Shown piece after piece: positions 55,867-64,000 of a stretch of 64,000 nt of DNA. The stretch lies in the NCBI RefSeq assembly GCF_003255815.1, contig NC_037669.1, forward strand, positions 134,018,951-134,082,950. Direction: 5' to 3'. The position numbers and the translations under genes are program-made. Position 1 is the stretch's first letter. Each line of letters starts with the position of its first letter. This stretch comes from Theropithecus gelada (Eukaryota; Chordata; Mammalia; Primates; Cercopithecidae). The notes below the pieces were generated by a model. That model made no database searches and was not told the DNA's origin. It saw nothing but the letters and a program-made list of their open reading frames with translations.

Positions 55867-58745
55867 AAAGAAGAAATATCTTTTTTCGTTTTTTTTATTA
55901 TACTTTAAGTTCTAGGGTACATGTGCACAACGTGCAGATTTGTTACATACTTATACATGTGCCCTGTTGGTTTGTTGCACTCATCAACTTGTCATTTACA
56001 TTAGGTATTTCTCCTAATGCTATCCCTCCCCCAGCCCCGTACGCACTGACAGGCGCCATTGTGTGATGTTCCCTGCCCTATGTCCATGTGTTCTCACTGT
56101 TCAACTCCCACCTAAGAGTGAGAACATGCAGTGTTTGTTTTCTGTCCTTGTGATAGTTTGTTGAAAATGATGGTTTCCAGCTTCATCCATGTCCCTGCAA
56201 AGGACATGAACTCATCATTTCTTATGGCTGCATAGTATTCCATGGTGTATATGTGCCACATTTTCTTAATCCAGTCTATCATTGATGGACATTTGGATTG
56301 GTTCCAAGTCTTTGCTATTGTGAATAGTGCTGCAATAAACATACCTGTGTCTTTATAGTAGCATGATTTATAATCCTTTGGGTACATACCTAGTAATGGG
56401 ATCACTGGATCAAATGGTATTTCAGTTCTAGATCCTCAAGGAATCACCACACTATCTTCTGCAATAGTTGGACTAATTTACACTCCCACCAACAGTGTAA
56501 AAGCATTCGTATTTCTCCACATCGTCCCCAGCACCTGTTGTTTCCTGACTTTTTAATGATCGCCATTCTAACTGGCATGAGATGGTATCTCATTGTAGTT
56601 TTGATTTGCGTTTCTCTGATGACCAGTGATGATAAGCTTTTTCATGTGTCTGTTGACTGCATAAGTGTGTTCTTTTGAGAAGTGTCTGTTCATATCCTTT
56701 GCCCACTTTTTGATGGGGTTGTTTATTTTTTTCTTGTACATTTGTTTGAGTTCTTTGTAGATTCTGGATATTAGCCCTTTGTCAGATGGGTAGATTGCAA
56801 AAATTTTCTCCCATTCTGTAAGTTGCCTGTTCACTCTGATGATAGTTTCTTTTGCTGTGCAGAAGCTCTTTAGTTTAATTAGATCCCATTTGTCTATTTT
56901 GGCATTTGTTGCCATTGCTTTGGTGTTTTAGTCATGAAGTCTTTGCCCATGCCTATGTCCTGACTGTTATTGCCTAGGTTTTCTTCTAGGGTTTTTATGG
57001 TTTTAGGTCTTACATTTAAGTCTTTAATCCATCTTGAGTTAATTTTTGTATGAGGTGTAAGGAAGGGATCCAGTTTCAACTTTCTACATATGTCTAGCCA
57101 GTTTTCCCAGCACCATTTATTAAATAGGGAATCCTTTCCCCATTGCTTGTTTTTGTCAGGCTTGTCAAAGATCAGATGGTTGTTGATGTGTGGTGTTATT
57201 TCTGAGGGCTCTGTTCTGTTCCATTGGTCTATATCTCTGTTTTGGTACCAGTACCATGCTATTTTGGTTACTGTAGCCTTGTAGTATAGTTTGAGGTCAG
57301 GTAACGTGATGCCTCCAGCTTTGTTCTTTTGCTTAGGATTGTCTTGGATATGTGGGCTTTTTTGTGATTCCATATGAACTTTAAAGTAGTTTTTTTCCAA
57401 TTCCGTGAAGAAGGCCATTGGTAGCTTGATGGAGATGGCATTGAATCTAGAAATTACTTTGGGCAGTATGGCCATTTTCAAGATATTGATTCTTCCCATC
57501 CATGAGCATGGAATTTTCTTCCATTTGTGTGTGTCCTCTTTTATTTCATTGAGCAGTGGTTTATAGTTCTCCCTGAAGAGGTCCTTCACATCCCTTGCAA
57601 GTTGGATTCCTAGGTATTTTATTCTCTTTATAGCAATTGTGAATGGGAGTTCACTCATGATTTGGCTCTCTGTTTGTCTGTTACTGGCATATAGGAATGC
57701 TTGTGATTTTTACAGTTTGATTTTGTGTCCTGAGACTTTGCTGAAGTTGCTTATCAGCTTAAGGAGGTTTTGGGCTGAGATGATGGGGTTTTCTAAATAT
57801 GCAATCATATCATCCGCAAACAGGGACAAGTTGACTTCCTCTTTTCCTCATTGAGTACCCTTTATTTCTTTTCTTGCCTGATTGCTCTGGCCAGAACTTC
57901 CAGTGCTATGTTGAATAGGAGTGGTGACAGAGGGCATCCTTGTGCTGGTTTTCAAAGGGAATGCTTCCAGTTTTTGCCCATTCAGTATGATATTGGTTGT
58001 GGGTTTGTCATAAATAGCTCTTATTATTTTGAAGTATGTTCCATCAATACCTAGTTTATTGAGAGTTTTTAGCATGAAGGGCTATTGAAGTTTGTCAAAG
58101 GCCTTTTCTGCATTTATTGAGATAATCATATGGTTTTTGTCACTGGTTCTGTTTATGTGATGGTTTATGATTATTGATTTACATATGTTGAACCAGACTT
58201 GCATCCCATGGATGAAGCTGACTTGATCATGGTGGATAAGCTTTTTGATTTGCTGCTGGATTTGATTTGCCAGTATTTTGTTGAGGATTTTCACATTGAT
58301 GTTCATCAGGGATATTGGTCTAACATTCTCTTTTGTTTTCGTTGTCTCTCTGCCATACTTTGGTATCAAGATGATGTTGGCCTCATAAAATGAGTTAGGG
58401 AGGATTCCCTCTTTTTCTGTTGATTGGAAAAGTTTCAGAAGGAATGGTACTAGCTCCTTTTTGTACCTCTGGTAGAACTCAGCTGTGAATCCGTCTGGTC
58501 CTGGATTTTTTTGGTTAGTAGGCTATTAATTACTGCCTCAATTTCAGAACCTGTTCAGAACCTGTTATTGGTCTATTCAGAGATTCAACTTGCTGGTTTA
58601 GTCTTGGGAAGGTGTATATGTCCAGGAATTTATCAATTTCTTCTAGATTTTTTCTGGTTTATTTGTGTAGATGTGTGTATAGTATTCTCTGATGGTAGTT
58701 TGTATTTCTGTGGGATCAGTGGTGATATCCCCTTTACCATTTTTT

Positions 58746-59497
58746 TTAATTGTTACTTAGTTTTTATTTCATAATCATAAACTTAACTCTGCAATCCAGC
58801 TAGGCATGGGAGAGAACAAGGAAAACATGGAACCCAAAGGGAACTGCAGCGAGAGCACAAAGATTCTAGGATACTGCGAGCAAATGCGGTGGAGGGGTGC
58901 TCTCCTGAGCTACAGAAGGAATGGTCTGGTGGTTAAGATAAAACACAAGTCAAACTTATTCGAGTTGTCCACAGTCAGCAATGGTGATCTTCTTGCTGGC
59001 CTTGCCATTCCTGGACCCAAAGCGCTCCATGGCCTCCACAATATTCATGCCTTCTTTCACTTTGCCAAAGACCACATGCTTGCCATCCAACCACTCAGTC
59101 TTGGCAGTGCAGATGAAAAACTGGGAACCATTTGTGTTGGGTCCAGCATTTGCCATGGACAAGATGCCAAGACCTGTATGCTTTAGGATGAAGTTCTCAT
59201 CTTCAAATTTCTCCCCATAGATGGACTTGCCACCAGTGCCATTATGGCGTGTGAAGTCACCACCCTGACACATAAACCCTGGAATAATTCTGTGAAAGCA
59301 GGAACCCTTATAACCAAATCCTTTCTCTCCAGTGCTCAGAGCACGAAAATTTTCTGCTGTCTTTGGAAACTTGTCTGCAAACAGCTCGAAGGAGACGCGG
59401 CCCAAGGGCTCGCCGTCGACGGCAATGTCGAAGAACACGGTAGGGTTGACCATGGCTAGTAGTACAGGACTTTCCTCGGCAGCAGCGTCTGCAAAGC
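58746..59497 (-). pseudogene. PPIA: processed PPIA (cyclophilin A) retrocopy with 17-bp TSD
   Basis: Intronless copy of the PPIA mRNA. A short 5' UTR (GAGGAAAGTCCTGTACTACT before the ATG) is followed by a complete coding region and a 3' UTR ending after AAATAAAAACTAAGTAACAA with a short A-tract, consistent with use of the proximal poly-A signal. The TSD CCCCTTTACCATTTTTT lies at 58729-58745 and 59498-59514, exact, inside ORF2 of the surrounding L1. Same-strand insertion and an exact TSD show a retrotransposition event younger than the host L1. It has no promoter of its own that I can see. Confidence 0.96.
58956..59453 (-). CDS. PPIA: open frame of the cyclophilin A retrocopy, 165 aa
   Basis: Cyclophilin A is a cytosolic peptidyl-prolyl cis-trans isomerase that binds cyclosporin A. 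The frame has the family's full 165 residues from MVNPTVFFDI to DCGQLE, with no stop or frameshift. Active-site residues Arg55, Phe60, Gln63, Phe113, Trp121 and His126 are all present. Against the human protein as I remember it, I count three changes: Val29 to Phe, Pro95 to Leu and Thr152 to Ala. Near-identity to the parent fits a young retrocopy. Whether it is transcribed cannot be told from the sequence; most such copies are silent. Confidence 0.9.
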   Translation of the reverse strand: MVNPTVFFDIAVDGEPLGRVSFELFADKFPKTAENFRALSTGEKGFGYKGSCFHRIIPGFMCQGGDFTRHNGTGGKSIYGEKFEDENFILKHTGLGILSMANAGPNTNGSQFFICTAKTEWLDGKHVVFGKVKEGMNIVEAMERFGSRNGKASKKITIADCGQLE

Positions 59498-59582
59498 CCC
59501 CTTTACCATTTTTTATTGCATCTATTTGATTCTTCTATTTTCAAGAAGAAAGATATTAAATCAGTAACTTAACTTGCAGTTT

Positions 59583-59870
59583 TTTTTTTTTTTTGACGGA
59601 GTCTTGCTCTGTCACCAGGCTGGAGTGCAGTGACATGATCTTGGCTCACTGCAACCTCCAACTCCCTAGTTCAAGCAATTCTCCTCCCTCAGCCTCCTGA
59701 GTAGATGGATTGCAGGCACGCACCACCATGCCCAGCTACTTTTTGTATTTTTAGTAGAGACGGAGTTTCACCTTGTTGGCCAGGATGGTCCCAATCTCCT
59801 GACCTCGTGATCTGCCTGCCTCAGTCTCCCAAAGTGCTGGGATTACAGACATGAGCCACCGTGCCCAGCC
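59583..59870 (-). mobile_element. AluS-like SINE
   Basis: Poly-T then antisense Alu to ACCGTGCCCAGCC. TAACTTGCAGTTT (59570) and TAACTTCCAGTTT (59871) are the flanking TSD with one mismatch. It splits the old L1. Confidence 0.93.
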
Positions 59871-60661
59871 TAACTTCCAGTTTTAAGAAACTTGATAAAT
59901 AAAAGCAAACAAAATCCAATGCAAGCGTAAGAAAGGAAATACTAAAAATTGGACTGGGAATAAATGAAATGCAGAATAGATAAATAATAGAGGAAATCAA
60001 CAAGGCCAGAAGTTGGTTCTTTGAAAAGAGCAACAAAATTGACAAACGTTAAGCTAGGCTGACTGAAAAAAAAAAAAAATAAGACGCGGATGACTAAAAT
60101 CAAGGATGAAAAAAGGGATACTTTACAGAAATAAAAGGATTATAAGGGAATAATATGAATAATTATATACCAACAAATAAGGTAACCAAAATCAAATGGA
60201 TATCTATATAACCAAGAGAACTGGGTATATTTATATGCTCAAGAGAATTGAAAACATGCCCTCACAAAACCATGTACATGTATGATCATCGTAGCATTGT
60301 TCATAGTAGCCAAAAAAAATGAGAAACATAATGAGAACATGAACGTGCATCAGTTAATGAAAGGATACACAAAATATAGTATACCCACACAATCAAATAT
60401 TACTCAGCCAAGAAAAGGAATGGAATAATACTATATGCAACCACATGAATGAACCTTGAAATCATTATGCTAAGTAAAAGAAGCCAGATACAAAAGGCCA
60501 CATGTTGTCTGATGCTATTTATATAAAATGCCCAGAATTGGCAAATCCATAGAGACAGAAAGTAGAGTAGTCATTGTTGGGAGTGATAGATGGGGAGGAC
60601 TGCTAATGGGTTTCTTTTTGGAAATAACGAAAATTTTCTGAAATTAGATAGTGATAAGGAT
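59871..60661 (+). mobile_element. old L1 continued: ORF2 parts and C-terminal/3' region with internal deletion
   Basis: GAAATCAACAAGGCCAGAAG, TTGGTTCTTTGAAAAGAGC and AATTATATACCAACAAAT are ORF2 sense sequence. From about 60225 the sequence is L1 C-terminal/3' UTR (TCATAGTAGCCAAAAA, CTCAGCCAAGAAAAGGAATG), so roughly 2 kb of ORF2 is missing in between. It resumes after the MLT1 LTR at 61125-61225 (TACACTTTAAAAGGATGAAT). Confidence 0.8.
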
Positions 60662-60663
60662 TT

Positions 60664-61124
60664 GTATTAGTTTCCTAGGGCTGCCATAACAGATTACTAC
60701 AAACTTGGTTGCTTAAAACAACAGAAATTTATTATCTCATTATTCTAGAGGCCAGAAGTAAAAAACCAGTATGTTGGCAGGGTTAGTTCATTTGTGGAGG
60801 CTCTGACAAAGAAGTCATTAACTGCTTTTCTCCTACCTTCTGGTGGGTTGCTGGCAATTTTTGGTGTTCCTTGGCTTACAGACACATTAGTCCAGTCTTT
60901 GCCTTCATCTCTACATCATCTTCTTCTCTGTGTTTCTCCTCCTTTGTGTCTTTTCTTCTTTTGATGAGAATACTTTCCATTGGATTGAAGACCCATTGAA
61001 TAATCCGAGCTGAATTCATCTTGTGAAGCTTAACTTAATTACATCTATTAAAAAATAAAGTCACATTCTCAGGATCTGGGTAAATGTGTCTTTAGAGAGG
61101 CCACCATTCAACCCACCACAGAGT
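60664..61124 (-). mobile_element. MLT1-type MaLR LTR
   Basis: The plus strand shows GTATTAGTTTCCTAGGGCTG, TTAAAACAACAGAAATTTAT, GTTCCTTGGCTTACAGAC and CTTAATTACATCTATTAAA, the antisense of a MLT1-class LTR. It lies inside the 3' UTR of the old L1. Confidence 0.82.
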
Positions 61125-61225
61125 TGAACAACTTTGTGAATATACTAAAACAACTGAATTGTACACTTTAAAAGGATGAATTTCATAATTTGCAAGTTAT
61201 ATTTCAATAAAAAAGAGATAATTCA

Positions 61226-61720
61226 AAAAATGCTTTCACAATATTTTATAGCTATATCTTTATAAAGGATAATTATTAAAGATCTGTTGTAGACTTAAAA
61301 TATTTAAGAATTATTATTATTAATTTTTAATTTACCAAAGTTTACAAATAAAGATATGAAACTCTTCAAAGAATACTTTGGGAAATATTTTCTTCTTTTC
61401 ACTACCATACTTAGCCATATTTGCTTTGAAAAAATTTTTGAGATAAAAATTAAAGTAGATGCATTTCTAAGCAGTTACTGCTCCTATCCTTCATTTCCTA
61501 CTTTTCTGCATACATTCTACATAATAAATGCAAATTTAAAAAACACCATGTTTTTCAGGTAGCTATAATATATCAGTTTCACCTGAATGCCCCAGAATTT
61601 TAATTTCTCAACTTCCTTATTAGTATAATTGTGTCTGCCATCACTTATTATTTGATGGCACTTATCATGTGTGATTTAGAATGGAAGTAACTGACCCAAG
61701 ATAACAAAATAGGAGATCAT
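61226..61720. other. unique sequence, no gene seen
   Basis: AT-rich, no gene or repeat recognised. The open frame at 61356-61562 lacks any family signature. Confidence 0.45.
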
Positions 61721-61721
61721 A

Positions 61722-62003
61722 GTTCTACCTGGCTGAGGAGGCCTCAAAATCATGGCAGAAGGCAAAGGAGGAGAAAAGACATGTCTTACATGGTGGCAGG
61801 CAGGAGAAAGTATGTGCAGGGAAACTCCCCTTTATAAAATGATCAGATTTTATGAGACTTATTCACTATCATGAGAACAGCATGGGAAAGACCCACTCCC
61901 ATGATTCAATTACCTCCCACCAGACCCCTCCTGTGACATGTGGGAATTATGAAAGCTACAATTCAAGGGAAGATTTGGGTGGGGACACAGCCAAACCGTA
62001 TCA
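61722..62003 (-). mobile_element. THE1/MST-type LTR, truncated
   Basis: Antisense LTR: GGAGGCCTCAAAATCATGGC, TTCACTATCATGAGAACAGC and GGGGACACAGCCAAACCGTA ending ATCA. About 85 bp of the LTR's 3' end are absent at the left edge. Confidence 0.85.
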
Positions 62004-62027
62004 TTAAACAAAGGGTTTCTTCTGTGG

Positions 62028-62685
62028 AATGGGATTGCTGCGTTCAATAGTATTTCTGTTTTTAGGTCTTTGAGGAATCACCACACTGTCTTCCACAATG
62101 GTTAAACTAATTTACACTCCAAACAACTGTGCACACACATTTCATTTTCTTTACAACCTCACCAGCATCTGTTACTTTTTGACTTGTTAATGTAGTCATC
62201 TGACTGGTGTGAGCTGGTATCTCTTTGTGGTTTTGATTTGCATTTCTCTAATGATCAGTGATGTTGAGCTTTTTTTCATATGCTTGTTGGCTGCATGTAT
62301 GTCTTCTTTTGAAAACTGTATGTTCATGTGCTTTGCCCACTTTTTTGAGGTTGTTAGTTTTTTTCTTGTAAATTTGTTTAAGTTTCTTACAGATGCTGGA
62401 TATTAGACATTTGTCAATTGTGTAGTTTACAAAAATTTTCTCCTGTTCCATAGGTTGTCTGTTTACTGATAGTTTCTTTTGCTGTGTAGAAGCTTTTTAG
62501 TTTAATTAGATCCCATTTGTCAAGTTTTGCTTTTGTTGCAACTGCTTTTGGTGTCTTTGTTATGAAACCTTTGCCTGTGACTATCTGCTGAATGTTATTG
62601 CCTATGTTGTCTTCCAGGGTTTTCTTAGTTTTGGGTTTTACATTTAAGTTGTTAATCATTTTTGAGTTAATTTTTGTATATGGTA
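62028..62685 (-). mobile_element. L1 ORF2 C-terminal part, 3' end missing
   Basis: GAATGGGATTGCTGCGTTCA, GTTTTTAGGTCTTTGAGGAA and GCCTATGTTGTCTTCCAGGG are antisense ORF2. No 3' UTR or tail lies between this and the truncated LTR at its left. It continues at 63044 after a THE1 LTR. Confidence 0.85.
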
Positions 62686-63038
62686 TGATATGGTTTGGAT
62701 GAGTCCCCACCCAAATCTCATCTTGAATCCTATAATCCCCATGTTCCCTGGGAGGGACCAGGTGGGAGGTAATTGAATCATGGGGGTGGGCTTTTCTTGT
62801 GCTGTTCTGTGATATTGAGTAAGTCTCATGAGATCTGTTGGTTTTATAAATGGCAGTTCTGCACACGCTGTCTTGCGTGCTGCTATGTAAGATGTGCCTT
62901 TGCTCCTCCTTTGCCTTCTACCATGATTCTGAGGCCTCCCAAGCCATGTGGAACTGTGAGTCCATTAAACCTATTTTTCTTCATAAATTACCCAGTCTCG
63001 GATATTTCTTCATAGCATTATGAAAATGGACTAATACA
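62686..63038 (+). mobile_element. THE1 solo LTR inside an L1
   Basis: TGATATGGTTTGGATGAGTC to GGACTAATACA, the full LTR with its AATCTCATCTTGAAT and ATTAAACCTATTTTTCTTC blocks. It is flanked by TGGTA (62681) and TGGCA (63039), a near-perfect 5-bp TSD. L1 sequence is continuous on removing it. Confidence 0.92.
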
Positions 63039-63043
63039 TGGCA

Positions 63044-64000
63044 TAAGGAAAGAGTCCAGTTTTAATCTTCTTCACATGGCTATCCAGTTATCCCAGAACC
63101 ATTGATTGAATAGGAATCATTTCCCCATTGCTTGTTTTTGTCAGATTTGTTGAAGATAAGATAGTTATAGGTATGCAGTCTTACTTCTGGATTCTCTATT
63201 TTGTTCCATTGGTCTATGTGGCTGTTTTTGTACCAGTTCCATTCTGTTTTGGTTACTGTAGCCCTGTAGTATAGCTTGAAGTCAGGTAGCCTGATGCCTC
63301 CAGTTTTGTTCTTTTTGCTTAGAATTTCCTTGGCTATTCAGGGTCTTCTTTGGTTACGTATGAATTTTAATATAGTTTTTTCTAGTTCTGTGAAGAATGT
63401 CAATGGTAGTTTAACAGAAATAGCATTGAATCTATAAATTGCTTTGAGCAGTACGGCCAATTTCATGATACTGATTCTTCCTTTCCATGAGCATGAGATA
63501 TTTTTTCATTTGTGTTATCTCTGATTCTTTTGAGCAGTGGTTTGTAGTCTCCTTGCAGAGATCTTTCACCTTCTTAGTTAGCTGTATTCCTAAATATTTT
63601 TTTCTTTTGTGGCAATTATGAATGGAATTGCATTCCTAATTTTGCTCTTGGCTTGCCTGTGATTGGTGTGTAAAAATGCTAGTGATTTTTGCACATTGAT
63701 TTTTTACCCTGAGACTTTCCTGAATTTTTTTTATCAGCTTATGGAACTTTTGGACTAAAACTATGGGTTTTTTAAAAATATAGGATCCTGTCATCTTGAA
63801 ACAGGGATTGTTTGACTTCCTCTCTTCCTATTTGGATGCCCTTTGTTTCTTTCTCTTGCCTGATTGCTCTGGCCAGAATTTCCAATACTATGTTGAATAG
63901 GAATGTTAAGAGAGTGCATCCTTGTCTTACACTGGTTTTCAAGGGGAATGCTTCTAGCTTTTGCCCATTCAGGATGATGTTGGCTGTGGATTTGTCATAT
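63044..64000 (-). mobile_element. L1 ORF2 continued, running off the window
   Basis: Antisense ORF2 from the C-terminal half toward the reverse transcriptase: CATGGCTATCCAGTTATCCC, GTAGCCTGATGCCTCCAG and AGGATGATGTTGGCTGTGG. Many frameshifts. The element continues beyond base 64000. Confidence 0.88.

Larger units (their letters stand above)
55880..59542 (-). mobile_element. 5'-truncated primate L1 carrying a PPIA retrocopy
   Basis: Antisense tail, 3' UTR and ORF2 up to the endonuclease/reverse-transcriptase boundary, about 2.9 kb without the PPIA insert at 58746-59497. AAGAAGAAATAT (55868) and AAGAAGAAAGATAT (59543) flank it as an imperfect TSD. ORF2 is broken into pieces; the longest lies at 56894-57658. 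CAGAACCTGTT is tandemly repeated near 58545. It interrupts an old L1 in the opposite orientation. Confidence 0.92.

Noticed and set aside
1..64000. CRISPR arrays, rRNA, tRNA genes, bacterial operons, phage genes
   Set aside because: No regularly spaced repeats, cloverleaf candidates or prokaryotic gene organisation seen. The content is typical primate DNA.

Overview
This is primate nuclear DNA made almost entirely of interspersed repeats. It holds Alu SINEs, L1 LINEs of many ages, MaLR and ERVL LTRs, MIRs and small DNA transposons, with no bacterial or phage signal. I see no multi-exon host gene; the window reads as intergenic or deep intronic. Three young AluY copies share a CTCAAGCC start. 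The youngest L1s share a 3' UTR and an ORF1 coiled coil that differ from the human L1PA1/L1PA2 type as I remember it. Together these point to a catarrhine primate, more likely an Old World monkey than human. That is an inference from memory, not a database result.

Layout. 1-7 kb: mostly unique AT-rich sequence with an old L1 end, an MLT2 LTR, MIRs and two Alus. 7.2-19 kb: a stack of minus-strand L1s (7.4-8.8, 8.8-12.2 and 12.2-19 kb) cut by Alus, an MST LTR and a 390-bp polypyrimidine tract. 19-31 kb: mainly unique sequence with MIRs, MLT1 LTRs, a DNA-transposon relic and a small twin-primed L1. 31-33.5 kb: an AluS and a very young 5'-truncated L1. 33.6-36 kb: a THE1 element with both LTRs. 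36.6-42.7 kb: a full-length young L1 with open ORF1 and ORF2, interrupted only by a 10-N assembly gap, inserted into an older L1. 45.5-46 kb: an unrecognised, GC-richer, coding-like stretch. 46.4-50.2 kb: a twin-primed L1. 50.5-51.8 kb: another truncated L1. 53.6-54.7 kb: an MLT1 LTR split by an MST LTR and bordered by a 139-bp inverted duplication. 54.7-61.2 kb: an old plus-strand L1 invaded by a younger minus-strand L1, which itself carries an intact cyclophilin A (PPIA) retrocopy. 61.7-64 kb: THE1 LTRs and an L1 that runs off the window.

The history is one of L1 activity. L1 machinery also explains the Alus, the PPIA retrocopy and the target-site duplications (TSDs) around them. The two youngest L1s (31.6 kb and 36.6 kb) belong to one subfamily. 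The larger one could encode complete proteins if its gap holds about 159 bp, a size supported by two independent arguments within the window.
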